NCBI RefSeq assembly: GCF_033170385.1 | Contig: NZ_CP126170.1 | Location: 3,000,001-3,064,000, forward strand | From: Xanthomonas rydalmerensis | Lineage (GTDB): Bacteria; Pseudomonadota; Gammaproteobacteria; Xanthomonadales; Xanthomonadaceae | Length of the DNA: 64,000 nt | Direction of reading: 5' to 3' | In this document: one piece after another, positions 37,367 through 46,560 of the stretch | How the letters are laid out: every line of letters starts with the position of its first letter | How positions within the stretch are numbered: the first letter of the stretch is position 1 | Program-made: the position numbers and the translations under genes | The notes under the pieces: model-generated | What the model was told of the DNA's origin: nothing | Databases searched by the model: none | The model's input: the letters and a program-made list of their open reading frames with translations, nothing else

Positions 37367-38479
37367 ATGACCGAATTCATCCCGCCTGGCAGCCGCTTCC
37401 TCGCCCTGCCCTCGCCGTTCCCGATGAAACGTGGCGGCCAGTTGCGTGGCGCGCGGGTCGCCTACGAGACCTGGGGCACGCTGTCGGCCGCGCGCGACAA
37501 CGCGCTCCTGATCGTCACCGGGCTGTCGCCCGACGCGCATGCCGCGGCGAATGCCGACGATCCCACGCCGGGCTGGTGGGAAGGCATGCTCGGCCCGGGC
37601 AAGCCGATCGACACGCAGCGCTGGTTCGTGATCTGCGTGAACTCGCTGGGCAGTTGCAAGGGGTCGACCGGCCCTGCGTCGCCGCATCCTGACGACGGCC
37701 AGCCGTATCGCCTGCGCTTCCCGGAGCTGTCGATCGAGGACGGCGCCGATGCCGCCGCGCAGGTGGTGCGGGCGCTGGGCATCGCGCAACTGGCCTGCGT
37801 GATCGGCAACTCCATGGGCGGCATGACCGCCCTGGCGCTGCTGCACCGGCATCCTGGCCTGGCGCGCAGCCACGTCAACATTTCCGGCAGCGCGCAGGCG
37901 CTGCCGTTCTCGATCGCGATCCGCTCGCTGCAGCGCGAAGCGATCCGCCTGGATCCGAACTGGAACGGCGGCGACTACGACGAGTCAACCTATCCCGAGT
38001 CCGGCATGCGCATGGCGCGCAAGCTGGGCGTGATCACCTACCGTTCGGCGCTGGAATGGGACGGCCGCTTCGGCCGCGTGCGGCTGGATTCGGACCAGAC
38101 CGACGACGATCCGTTCGGCCTGGAATTCCAGGTGGAAAGCTACCTGGAAGGCCACGCACGCCGCTTCGTGCGCCGCTTCGACCCGAACTGCTATCTGTAC
38201 TTGAGCCGCTCGATGGACTGGTTCGACCTGGCCGAGCCTGCCGGCGGCGACGTGCTCGCCGGTCTCGCCACGATCCGCGTCGAGCGCGCGCTGGCGATCG
38301 GCGCCAACACCGATATCCTGTTCCCGGTGCAGCAGCAGCAACAGATCGCCGACGGCCTGCGCGCCGGCGGCGCTCAGGCGCAGTTCCTGGGGCTGAATTC
38401 GCCGCAGGGGCACGACGCGTTCCTGGTGGATTTCGCGCGGTTCGGGCCGGCGGTGCGGGAGTTTCTCGACGCGCTGTAG
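37367..38479 (+). CDS. metX: MetX-family homoserine/serine O-acyltransferase
   Basis: Alpha/beta-hydrolase acyltransferase that activates homoserine (methionine route) or, in some xanthomonads, serine (cysteine route). The 370-residue product has VAYETWGTLSAARDNALLI, the substrate stretch SLGSCKGSTGPAS, and the nucleophile elbow CVIGNSMGGMTAL near 144-156 with Ser as the nucleophile. The catalytic Asp is in IGANTDILFP and the His in PQGHDAFLVD near 345. Which acyl donor (acetyl or succinyl-CoA) and which acceptor it uses cannot be settled by eye. The start at MTEFIPPG is the only family-consistent one. Confidence 0.88.
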   Translation: MTEFIPPGSRFLALPSPFPMKRGGQLRGARVAYETWGTLSAARDNALLIVTGLSPDAHAAANADDPTPGWWEGMLGPGKPIDTQRWFVICVNSLGSCKGSTGPASPHPDDGQPYRLRFPELSIEDGADAAAQVVRALGIAQLACVIGNSMGGMTALALLHRHPGLARSHVNISGSAQALPFSIAIRSLQREAIRLDPNWNGGDYDESTYPESGMRMARKLGVITYRSALEWDGRFGRVRLDSDQTDDDPFGLEFQVESYLEGHARRFVRRFDPNCYLYLSRSMDWFDLAEPAGGDVLAGLATIRVERALAIGANTDILFPVQQQQQIADGLRAGGAQAQFLGLNSPQGHDAFLVDFARFGPAVREFLDAL

Positions 38480-38600
38480 CGATTGAGGGCCCTGTTTTGG
38501 CCATGGGCGGGAGGATACCGTTCCGCTCGCCGATGGTTACGCACCAGGTCGATCTGGGCTGGACCGACGGCATGTATCCAGAAGGTTTTGCCCCCCACTC

Positions 38601-38773
38601 GTCGCGACTGAAGTCGCTCCCACAAGGGCCTCCTGCGACATGGAGGCAGGCACCTGCCCGTTGTGGGAGGGACTTCAGTCCCGACTGCACGAACCATCAG
38701 CCTGCTAAGACCGGATCGCTCCCATACAAACGCGTGATTCCGCATCGCGTGTCGCGATTGAAGCCACTCCTAC
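38601..38773. repeat. REP cluster downstream of metX (three copies)
   Basis: Copies at 38601-38623 (GTCGCGACTGAAGTCGCTCC type), 38663-38685 (inverted GTGGGAGGGACTTCAGTCCC type) and 38751-38773 (GTCGCGATTGAAGCCACTCC type). The first two face each other with compensating changes that keep each palindrome. They fill the 313-bp metX-cydC convergent gap (38480-38792), where no gene was seen. Confidence 0.82.
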
Positions 38774-38792
38774 AGAGCGCTGCGCAGCAGCG

Positions 38793-40469
38793 CTATGGCT
38801 CGACCTGCAGCCGTCCGTCCTGCAACCGATAGCGCAGATGCACCACGCCCTCGGGCAGCGCATCGTGGCTGATCAGCAGCAGGCTGCGCTGACCCAGCGC
38901 GTGTGCCAGGTCACGCAACAGCGCCTGCGCGGTGTCGACGTCCAGGCCTTCGGTGGGTTCGTCCAGCACCAGCAGCGGCGCTTCGCGCAGCAGTGCACGG
39001 GCCAGGGCCAGGCGCCGCGCCTGACCCGCGGACATGGTCGCGCCGTTCTCGCCAAGCCAGGCGTCGAGGCCGCCGACTTCGTGCAGCCAGGGATCGAGCC
39101 GCACGTCGGCGAGCACGCACTGCAGCCGCGCATCGTCGGCCGTGGGATCGCCCAGGCGCAAGTTGTCGCGCACGCTGCCGGCAAACACCGGCGCGCCCTG
39201 CGGCAGCCAGGCGATACGGCGGTGCCACTGCGCCTCGGCCACCTCGCGCAGGTCGACGCCGGCATAGCGGATGCTGCCCTGCTGCGGGTCCCACAAGCGC
39301 AGCAGCAACGCCGACAGGGTGGTCTTGCCGCTGCCACTGTCGCCGGAGATGGCGATGCGCTCGCCCGGCGCGATGCGCAGGGAAACACCGTCGAGCACGC
39401 GCCGGGTCTCGCCCGGCCAGGCGAACACTACGTTGTCGAACTGCACCTCACCCGTGGCCGGCAGCGCCTGCGGTTGCGCCGAGTCGACCACCGGCGGCGC
39501 CTGCCCGGCGATCGCCTGCAGGCGCCGCGCGGCGACACGGCCGGACTGCAGCGCCTGCCAGGCCAGACCGGCGCCGGCCCAGACCTCGAGCAGGGCCACG
39601 GTGAGGAACACCAGGCCGGCGGCCTGTTCGGCGCCGATCGCATCGGCGCGGGCCGCACCCAGCGCCACCCACAGCATCGCCAGCAGGCCCACCGCCGCGC
39701 ACAGCGCGTGCAGGGCGTTGCCGCCGATCAGCCGTTGCCGCTGGCGCCGGTCCTCGCCGCGCACGGCCTGCGCGCTGGCATCCACGCGCGCGATCCAGGC
39801 GGCCTGCGCCTCGAGCGCGGCCAGGTCGGCGGCACCCTCCAGGCCTTCATAGGCCAGCGTGCGCAAGGCTTCGCGCTGCTGCGCGCGCGCGCGTTCGCGG
39901 GCTTCGCCGCCGCGCGCCACCACCCACGGCACGCCGAGCCCGATCGCCAGCGCCAGCGCGGTCAGCACCAGCGCCGCCGGCCAGTGGATCGCCGCCGCCG
40001 CCGCGATGCCGATCGCGCCGACGCCGAGTAGCGCCGCCAGCGGCGCCAGCGCACGCACCACCAGACCGTCGACCTCGCCGATGTCCGACATCAGCCGCGC
40101 CAGCAATTCGCCGGTGCGGCTGGCGCCGAGCCGTGCCGGCGCCAGCGGCAGCGCGCGGCGGAAGAACCACACGCGCAGGTCGCGGGCGATACGCAGGGTG
40201 GCGTCGTGCCCGACCAGCTTTTCGCCGTAGCGCGAGGCGATGCGGGCGAAGGTCAGTGCGCGGATGCCGGCCGACGGCGAGAAGAAGTTGAAGCCGCTGC
40301 CCATGCCGACCGCACCAGCCAGCGCCGCGGCGGTGAGGAAGCCACCGGACAGGCCGAGCAGCCCGACCCCGGCCAGCATCGTGCACAGCACCAGCAGTGC
40401 GGTCAGCAGCAGGCGGCCGAGATGGCGGCCGAACACGCCACGCAAGGTGTCGCGGGTGTCGCCGCTCAT
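38793..40469 (-). CDS. cydC: Thiol ABC exporter ATP-binding/permease CydC
   Basis: Half-transporter of CydDC, which exports cysteine and glutathione to the periplasm and is needed to assemble cytochrome bd. The 558-residue protein has a six-helix membrane domain (about 20-300). Its nucleotide-binding domain has Walker A ISGDSGSGKTTLS near 368-380, signature TMSAGQARRLALARALL and Walker B LLVLDEPTEGLD. The signature MSAGQ replaces LSGGQ, common in CydC. Its start overlaps the cydD stop. Confidence 0.93.
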   Translation of the reverse strand: MSGDTRDTLRGVFGRHLGRLLLTALLVLCTMLAGVGLLGLSGGFLTAAALAGAVGMGSGFNFFSPSAGIRALTFARIASRYGEKLVGHDATLRIARDLRVWFFRRALPLAPARLGASRTGELLARLMSDIGEVDGLVVRALAPLAALLGVGAIGIAAAAAIHWPAALVLTALALAIGLGVPWVVARGGEARERARAQQREALRTLAYEGLEGAADLAALEAQAAWIARVDASAQAVRGEDRRQRQRLIGGNALHALCAAVGLLAMLWVALGAARADAIGAEQAAGLVFLTVALLEVWAGAGLAWQALQSGRVAARRLQAIAGQAPPVVDSAQPQALPATGEVQFDNVVFAWPGETRRVLDGVSLRIAPGERIAISGDSGSGKTTLSALLLRLWDPQQGSIRYAGVDLREVAEAQWHRRIAWLPQGAPVFAGSVRDNLRLGDPTADDARLQCVLADVRLDPWLHEVGGLDAWLGENGATMSAGQARRLALARALLREAPLLVLDEPTEGLDVDTAQALLRDLAHALGQRSLLLISHDALPEGVVHLRYRLQDGRLQVEP

Positions 40470-42265
40470 GACAGCGTCTCCTGGGTTGCGGCGGACGCAT
40501 TGCGCGCCGGCAGCCGCAGCACGGCATCGGCCCAGTGCATCGCCGCCTCGCTGTGGGTGGCGACGATGACGCTGCGGCCGCGGGCGAAGTCCGCCAGCGT
40601 GCGCAGCAGGTCCGCTTCGGTGTCCGCATCCAGGAACGCGGTCGGTTCGTCCAGCAACAGCAGTTCCGGATCGCGCAGCAACAGACGAGCCAGGCCGATG
40701 CGTCGCGCCTCGCCGCCGGACAGGCCGAAGCCGCGCTCGCCGATCGGCGTGTCCAGCCCCTGCGGCAGGCGTGCGGCGAAACGCAGCACCTGTGCAGCAT
40801 CGGCCGCCGCGCGCACTTGCGCATCGCTGGCCTGCGGATCGGCCAGACGCAGGTTGTCGGCGATGCTGCCGTGGAACAGATACGGCCGCTGGCCGGCGTA
40901 GCCGATGCGCAGCCCCGCACGCAACTGCATGGCACCGGCACGCGGCGGCAGCCATCCGGCCAGCGCCTCCAGCAACGTGCTCTTGCCGCTACCGCTGGGC
41001 CCGACCAGGGCCAAGCGCTGGCCGGCATGCAATTCGAAATCCAGGCCCTGCACCGCATCGCAGCGCGCACCCAGCGGCCGCAGGTACAGCGCGCGTGCGC
41101 GCAGCAATGGCTCCTCCGCACGCAGCGCGCCCGCTGCCTGCACGGAAAACGTCGCTGCAGTGGTATCGGTCTCGATCGACGTCACGGCAGCGACATCGTT
41201 CGACACGGCAGTGCCCTCGTCGCGCGCGACCGGCGCATCCACGGCCTGCGGCAGACCTTCCAGCAGGCGCTCCACCTCCGCCGCCGCGGCCAGCGCATTG
41301 GCGCGATCGTGGTAATGCGCGGCCAGGCGCCGCAGCGGCGCGTAGAACTCCGGCGCCAGCAGCAGGCAGAACACACCGGTGCCCAGGGTCGGCACGCTGG
41401 CATGCAGGGCGATCATGCCGAGGTAGCTCAGGCCCAGGTACAGCGCGACGATCGCCACGCTGACCGAGGCGAAGAACTCCAGCACGGTGGACGACAGGAA
41501 CGCGATGCGCAGCACTTTCAGCGTGCGCTCGCGCACACCCTCGGCGGCAGCGGCAATCCCGCGCAGCTCGTCGTCGCCCCGTCCGTACAGGCGCAACACG
41601 CCCAGGCCCTTGAGCCGATCGGCGAAGTGCCCGCCCATCCGCGCCAGCTCGCGCAACTGACGGCGGCCGGCGGCTTCGGCGCCCCAGCCCACCAGCATCA
41701 TGAAGATCGGCACCAGTGGCGCGGTGAACAGCAGGATCAGGCCGACCACCCAGTCGCTCCACGCCACTGCCAGCACGATCAGCAGCGGCACCACGCTCAC
41801 TTCCCAGCGAGCGGGCCGGTAGCCGGCGTAGTAGCCGTCCAGCGCATCGCCATGCGCCAGCAGCAGCTCGCCCAGTTCGCCGTTGCGCTGTCCGCGCAGC
41901 CACAGCGGCCCGCGCTGCAGCAGTTGCCGATACACGCGCCGGCGCAGCTCGAGTTTCGCCGCATCGGCGACATCGCCGGCGGCACGCTGCGCGGCGGCGC
42001 CGAGCCCGGCGCGCAGGACCAACACCAGCGCCAGCAGGCCGAAGGCCGGCAGCGCCTGCGCCAGCTCGCGGCGCTCCACCAGCAGCGCCTGCACCAGCCA
42101 GGCGATGGCCCCGGCCTGCACGATCAGCAGCGCACCGGACACGCTGATGGCGGCTGCGGCCAGGCGCTGGCGGCCGCGCGCGGCCGCGGCCAGGGCATCC
42201 AGCCAACGCATGCGCTGCTGCCGCTGCTGCGGTGTGTCGGCGGACGGCTCGGCGGAATCGGTCAA
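40466..42265 (-). CDS. cydD: Thiol ABC exporter ATP-binding/permease CydD
   Basis: Partner of CydC. The 599-residue protein has a membrane domain beginning LAAAAISVSGALLIVQAGAIAWLVQALLVE, with GYRPARWEVSVVPLLIVLAVAWSDW, a CydD hallmark. The ATPase domain has Walker A LVGPSGSGKSTLLEAL near 426, signature FGLSGGEARRIGLARLLL and Walker B LLLLDEPTAFLD. A linker of about 35 residues before the ATPase domain (EGTAVSNDVAAVTSIETDTT) is of unusual composition. Divergent from cydABX, with a shared FNR/ANR-type site. Confidence 0.93.
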   Translation of the reverse strand: MTDSAEPSADTPQQRQQRMRWLDALAAAARGRQRLAAAAISVSGALLIVQAGAIAWLVQALLVERRELAQALPAFGLLALVLVLRAGLGAAAQRAAGDVADAAKLELRRRVYRQLLQRGPLWLRGQRNGELGELLLAHGDALDGYYAGYRPARWEVSVVPLLIVLAVAWSDWVVGLILLFTAPLVPIFMMLVGWGAEAAGRRQLRELARMGGHFADRLKGLGVLRLYGRGDDELRGIAAAAEGVRERTLKVLRIAFLSSTVLEFFASVSVAIVALYLGLSYLGMIALHASVPTLGTGVFCLLLAPEFYAPLRRLAAHYHDRANALAAAAEVERLLEGLPQAVDAPVARDEGTAVSNDVAAVTSIETDTTAATFSVQAAGALRAEEPLLRARALYLRPLGARCDAVQGLDFELHAGQRLALVGPSGSGKSTLLEALAGWLPPRAGAMQLRAGLRIGYAGQRPYLFHGSIADNLRLADPQASDAQVRAAADAAQVLRFAARLPQGLDTPIGERGFGLSGGEARRIGLARLLLRDPELLLLDEPTAFLDADTEADLLRTLADFARGRSVIVATHSEAAMHWADAVLRLPARNASAATQETLS

Positions 42266-42369
42266 AACGGGCTCGGCACGGCGAACGAAGCCATCAGTTT
42301 AGCGGGGAAGGCACTTCCGGGCTGGAACCGCGGTGGCCGCCACGATGCCGGGCCTTCCCGTGGCGCACA

Positions 42370-42383
42370 TTGATCTGAATCAA
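42370..42383. promoter_or_regulatory. FNR/ANR-type box between cydDC and cydABX
   Basis: TTGATCTGAATCAA fits the consensus TTGATNNNNATCAA at every fixed position. It lies 89 bp before cydA and 104 bp before cydD in the 207-bp divergent gap, so one symmetrical oxygen-responsive site could serve both operons. A cydA start of transcription near 42418 would put it at about -41.5. Confidence 0.82.
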
Positions 42384-42472
42384 GGTCGAACGCGCCGGCG
42401 CGGCGGAAGATCGCCTCCAATCTCCCGCCACTCGGCCACCCAGATGCACATCTTCCACGAGGTAGCACAGCC

Positions 42473-44062
42473 ATGATCGACACCACTGTCGTAGAGCTGT
42501 CGCGGCTGCAGTTCGCCATGACCGCCATGTACCACTTCCTGTTCGTTCCGCTCACCCTGGGCCTGTCCTTCATGATCGCGATCATGGAGAGCGTGTACGT
42601 CATGACCCGCAAGGACGTGTGGCGGCGTATGACCCTGTTCTGGGGCGTGCTGTTCGGCATCAACTTCGCGATGGGCGTGGCCACCGGCATCGTCATGGAG
42701 TTCCAGTTCGGCATGAACTGGTCCTACTACAGCCACTACGTCGGCGACATCTTCGGCGCGCCGCTAGCGATCGAAGGGTTGATGGCGTTCTTCCTGGAAG
42801 CGACCTTCATCGGCCTGTTCTTCTTCGGCTGGAGCAAGCTCACGCCGGTCAAGCACCTGATGGTGACCTGGCTGATGGCGCTGGGCACCAACCTGTCGGC
42901 GGTGTGGATCCTGATCGCCAACGGCTGGATGCAGAACCCGACCGGCGCGGTGTTCAACCCGGACACCATGCGCATGGAAGTGGTCGACTTCATGGCGGTG
43001 GTGTTCAACCCGGTGGCGCAGGCCAAGTTCGTGCACACGGTCAGCGCCGGCTACGTGACCGGCGCGGTGTTCGTGATGTCGATCAGCGCGCTGTACCTGC
43101 TGCGCGGCAAGCATCGCGACCTGGCCCGGCGCTCGTTCGCGGTGGCCGCCGCGTTCGGCCTGGCCTCCTCGCTGTCGGTGGTGGTGCTGGGCGACGAGAG
43201 CGGCTACGCCGCCAACGAACACCAGAAGATGAAGCTGGCCGCGATCGAGGCCATGTGGGAAACCGAGCAGGCGCCGGCCGACTTCACCGCCTTCGGCATC
43301 CCCAACCAGGCCACCGGCAGGAACGACTACGCGATCAAGGTGCCGTACCTGATGGGCCTGATCGCCACGCGCTCGTTGAACACGCCGGTGCCCGGCATCC
43401 TGGAGCTGGTCAAGCGCGCCGAGCACCGCGTGCGCGGCGGGCAGATCGCCTACGGCGCGCTGCAGCGGCTCAAGGCCAACCGCAACGATGTCGAGGCACG
43501 GGCGGTGTTCGACAAGCACTGGCAGGACCTCGGCCACGGCCTGCTGCTCAAGCGCTACCGCGAGGACATCCTCAACGCCACCCCGGAGGAGATCGCCAAG
43601 GCCGCGCTGGACACGGTGCCGCGGGTGCTGCCGCTGTTCTGGACGTTCCGGGTGATGGCCGGCCTGGGCTTCTACCTGATCGCCTTCTTCGCCGCCGCGC
43701 TGTGGTTCTCGTGCAAGCACAACTTCGAGGACAAGCGCTGGTTCCTGAAGCTGGCGGTGTGGACCCTGCCGGCGCCGTGGATCGCGATCGAGTGCGGCTG
43801 GTTCGTGGCCGAGTACGGCCGCCAGCCGTGGGCGGTGGAAGGCGTGCTGCCGACGTTCTATGCCGCCTCCGGCCTGGCCCTGCACGACATCCTGATCACC
43901 CTGGGCGGCTTCGTGGCCATCTACACCACGCTGCTGATCATCGAGATCAAGCTGATGCTCAAGGCGATCCGCAAGGGGCCGGACGCCCTGCCCGCCTTGC
44001 TGCAACCCACCCCGCGCCCCGCGACCCCGATCGCCGCACCTGCGGCCGCCGGCCACCTCTGA
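42473..44062 (+). CDS. cydA: Cytochrome bd ubiquinol oxidase subunit I
   Basis: Carries hemes b558, b595 and d and oxidises quinol at low oxygen. The 529-residue protein has about nine membrane helices, an N-terminal heme His in [15 protein letters not shown] near 21, the second His in [12 protein letters not shown] near 188, and the axial Met in [10 protein letters not shown] near 393. The Q-loop (about 243-380) is of the long E. coli type, with [39 protein letters not shown] is conserved. cydB follows after 19 bp. Confidence 0.96.
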   Translation: MIDTTVVELSRLQFAMTAMYHFLFVPLTLGLSFMIAIMESVYVMTRKDVWRRMTLFWGVLFGINFAMGVATGIVMEFQFGMNWSYYSHYVGDIFGAPLAIEGLMAFFLEATFIGLFFFGWSKLTPVKHLMVTWLMALGTNLSAVWILIANGWMQNPTGAVFNPDTMRMEVVDFMAVVFNPVAQAKFVHTVSAGYVTGAVFVMSISALYLLRGKHRDLARRSFAVAAAFGLASSLSVVVLGDESGYAANEHQKMKLAAIEAMWETEQAPADFTAFGIPNQATGRNDYAIKVPYLMGLIATRSLNTPVPGILELVKRAEHRVRGGQIAYGALQRLKANRNDVEARAVFDKHWQDLGHGLLLKRYREDILNATPEEIAKAALDTVPRVLPLFWTFRVMAGLGFYLIAFFAAALWFSCKHNFEDKRWFLKLAVWTLPAPWIAIECGWFVAEYGRQPWAVEGVLPTFYAASGLALHDILITLGGFVAIYTTLLIIEIKLMLKAIRKGPDALPALLQPTPRPATPIAAPAAAGHL

Positions 44063-44081
44063 CCCCGGCAGGAGACACACC

Positions 44082-45233
44082 ATGGACTTCATTGCATTGG
44101 ACTACACCACGCTGCGCGTGATCTGGTGGCTGCTGCTGGGCATCCTGCTGATCGGCTTCGCGGTGATGGACGGATTCGACCTGGGCGTCGGCGCGCTGCT
44201 GCCGTTCGTGGCGAAGAACGACGCCGAACGCCGGCTGGTGGTCAACACCATCGGCCCGGTCTGGGAAGGCAACCAGGTCTGGCTGGTGCTCGGCGGCGGC
44301 GCCATCTTCGCCGCCTGGCCGCCGCTGTATGCGGTCAGCTTCTCCGGCTTCTACCTGGCCATGTTCGTGATCCTGTTCGCGCTGATCCTGCGCCCGGTCG
44401 GGTTCAAGTTCCGCGGCAAGCTGCCCAGCCAGCGCTGGCGCAACAGTTGGGACTGGGCGCTGTTCGTCGGCGGCTTCATCCCGGCGCTGATCATGGGCGT
44501 GGCGGTGGGCAACGTCGTGCTCGGCGTGCCGTTCCACTTCGACGACACCCTGCGGGTGTTCTACACCGGCAGCTTCTTCGGGCTGCTGATGCCGTTCGCC
44601 CTGCTGGCCGGCCTGCTCAGCGTGAGCATGCTGGTGGCGCACGGCGCGGCGATGCTGGTGCTGAAGACCGACGGCCCGGTGGCCGAGCGCGCGGCGCGCT
44701 ACGGCAGCGTCGCCGCACTGGTGGCCTGTGCGCTGTTCGCCGGCGCCGGAGTGTGGGTGGCCACCGGCCTGCCCGGCTACGCGGTCACCTCGCAGGTGGT
44801 CACCGACGGCGCCACCAACCCGCTACTGAAGACCGCCGTGCTCGGCGAGGTCGGCGGCTGGATGCACAACTACCAGACCATGCCGCTGACCGCCCTGGCC
44901 CCGGCCGCCGGCCTGCTCGGCCTACTGCTCAGCGCGGTGCTGCTGCGCAAGCGCCGCGGCGGCCTGGCCTTCATCGCCTCCGGTGCGGCCATCGCCGGCA
45001 TCATCCTGACCGTGGGCTTTGCGCTCTTCCCGTTCCTGCTGCCGTCCTCCAGCCAGCCGGGCTCCAGCCTGACCGTGTGGGACGCCTCCAGCAGCCACCT
45101 GACCCTGTGGATCATGCTGCTGGCCACCGTGGTGTTCCTGCCGATCATCCTCGGCTACACCACCTGGGTGTACCGCGTGCTGAAGGGCAAGGTCACCGCC
45201 GCCTCGCTGGACGACAACCCCAACGCGTACTGA
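44082..45233 (+). CDS. cydB: Cytochrome bd ubiquinol oxidase subunit II
   Basis: Partner subunit of CydA. The 383-residue protein has eight or nine membrane helices and the conserved start [70 protein letters not shown]. The C-terminal [14 protein letters not shown] is typical. A GGAG site precedes the start. Confidence 0.96.
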   Translation: MDFIALDYTTLRVIWWLLLGILLIGFAVMDGFDLGVGALLPFVAKNDAERRLVVNTIGPVWEGNQVWLVLGGGAIFAAWPPLYAVSFSGFYLAMFVILFALILRPVGFKFRGKLPSQRWRNSWDWALFVGGFIPALIMGVAVGNVVLGVPFHFDDTLRVFYTGSFFGLLMPFALLAGLLSVSMLVAHGAAMLVLKTDGPVAERAARYGSVAALVACALFAGAGVWVATGLPGYAVTSQVVTDGATNPLLKTAVLGEVGGWMHNYQTMPLTALAPAAGLLGLLLSAVLLRKRRGGLAFIASGAAIAGIILTVGFALFPFLLPSSSQPGSSLTVWDASSSHLTLWIMLLATVVFLPIILGYTTWVYRVLKGKVTAASLDDNPNAY

Positions 45234-45260
45234 CGCGCCCCCCTGCAAGGAGAAACGATC

Positions 45261-45380
45261 ATGTGGTATTTCGCCTGGATTCTCGGTGTCGGCCTGGCCT
45301 CCACCGCCGCCATCCTCAACGGCATGTGGTTCGAGGCGCGCGAGCGCAACGCGGTGGATGCCGCCGACGCGACGGACTGA
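45261..45380 (+). CDS. cydX: Cytochrome bd small subunit CydX
   Basis: The 39-residue membrane peptide MWYFAWILGVGLASTAAILN continues GMWFEARERNAVD. WYFAWILG and the conserved Glu after the helix (WFEA) are diagnostic of CydX/YbgT, which stabilises hemes of the bd oxidase. AAGGAGA stands eight bases before the start. It lies 27 bp after cydB, so the operon is cydABX. Confidence 0.93.
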   Translation: MWYFAWILGVGLASTAAILNGMWFEARERNAVDAADATD

Positions 45381-45440
45381 AATTTTTTTGCAAAGGCGCT
45401 TGCCGAATGCGGAAGACCTCCGTATCATGTGCGGCTCCTT

Positions 45441-45517
<77 letters not shown>

Positions 45518-45539
45518 GTTTCAAGGTCACAAGAAGCCT

Positions 45540-45567
45540 GGAAAACCACCGTTTTCCGGGTTTTTTT
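45540..45567 (+). terminator. Rho-independent terminator after tRNA-Pro
   Basis: GGAAAAC at 45540-45546 pairs with GTTTTCC at 45551-45557 across a four-base loop; GGG and seven T follow. Confidence 0.85.
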
Positions 45568-45996
45568 GTGTCCGCGGCCCGGCGTCCGGCAGACCGCGCA
45601 CGTTGCGTGCACGCCTGCTGCCCGGTGTGACGCAGGTGGAGGCATGCCGACCACCAGCATCTCCCTGTCGGGTACGTCGTCCACTGCGCATACCGATCCT
45701 GCTTTCGACGCAAAGAACGCGCGCGCAAGGCCATCGGACCGCCTTGCCGTACGCACGCAGCCGCATCGTGCTTCAGCGCGAGCGAACGCCAGTCGCCACG
45801 CAATGCGCGCGCCCCAGTGGCAGCACGCGCCGCCAGGGCGTGTCATCCATTCCCGCGTGCGCCGCATTGGGTCTGGCAGACGCGCGCCCGTGGCCGCGTC
45901 ATCGCTCGGGCGTGGACGCAATGCCCACTTCCTCCCTCTTCCTTGTCACAGGCACGCGCGATCACCGCGCGGCATGCTCGGGATGGCGGACACGCC
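45568..45996. other. Non-coding region between tRNA-Pro and the cyclophilin-like gene
   Basis: About 430 bp with open frames on both strands but none with a ribosome-binding site, hydrophobic core or recognisable motif. The longest plus frame (45566-46000) is Arg/Ala/Pro-rich, as GC-rich shadow frames usually are. I see no repeat or RNA gene here. Confidence 0.5.
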
Positions 45997-46551
45997 CTAG
46001 TCCCTGGAGAACGCGACCCGGACCCGACGCCTGCCCAGTGCCTGGGCCAGCCCGGCCGGGTCGTCCACCCACCCGAGCCGGGTGTAGGAATAGGCGGACG
46101 CGAAGCGCGCATAGAACACGACCAGGGTCTGCGTGCGGTAGAGCATCAGATCGCCGGGCCGGATCGTGCCCGGCCGATGCGGCGCCGCCGGCAGCGGCTG
46201 CGGCAGCTCGGCGTGTTTCTCGTTGCCATTGAGTTCGTCCATGTCCAGCGCGAGCGGCAGCTGCGCGGCGAACGCGCGGGCGGCGGCGTTGTCGGCCAGG
46301 GTGATGACGAAACGACGATCGCCGACGGTCATCCACATGCGTGCGTACTCCGGAACGATGGATGGCGCCGCGGCGGCGCGCGGCGCCACCGCGGTATGCA
46401 AGCCGGCCGCGCCGGCGGCGGCAATCGGCAAGCCGGCCAGCAGGACCAGCCAGCGCAACAACCGCTGCCACGAGCGGCGGCCACCACGGCGGGCGGACGG
46501 CAGCGATACGCGCATGGCGTGGCCGGTGTCCAGTCGCGGCCTCATCGGCAT
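45997..46551 (-). CDS. Cyclophilin-like fold protein with N-terminal signal or anchor
   Basis: The 184-residue product has a basic then hydrophobic N-terminal segment (LLRWLVLLAGLPIAAAGAAGLHTA). A cyclophilin-like domain of the bacterial Cyclophil_like type follows (about 70-180): RMWMTVGDRRFVITLADNAAARAFAAQLPLALDMDELNGNEKHAELP, then PGTIRPGDLMLYRTQTLVVFYARFASAYSYTRLGWVDDPAGL. The group lacks known prolyl isomerase activity and often sits beside oxidoreductases and LysR regulators, as here. It is the last gene of the four-gene minus-strand operon; MRVSLPSA at 46515 is a possible alternative start. Confidence 0.8.
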   Translation of the reverse strand: MPMRPRLDTGHAMRVSLPSARRGGRRSWQRLLRWLVLLAGLPIAAAGAAGLHTAVAPRAAAAPSIVPEYARMWMTVGDRRFVITLADNAAARAFAAQLPLALDMDELNGNEKHAELPQPLPAAPHRPGTIRPGDLMLYRTQTLVVFYARFASAYSYTRLGWVDDPAGLAQALGRRRVRVAFSRD

Positions 46552-46560
46552 GCTCGAACG

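Noticed and set aside
45566..46000. 144-codon plus-strand frame after tRNA-Pro
   Set aside because: Begins inside the terminator, has no ribosome-binding site, and is Arg/Ala/Pro-rich like other shadow frames.
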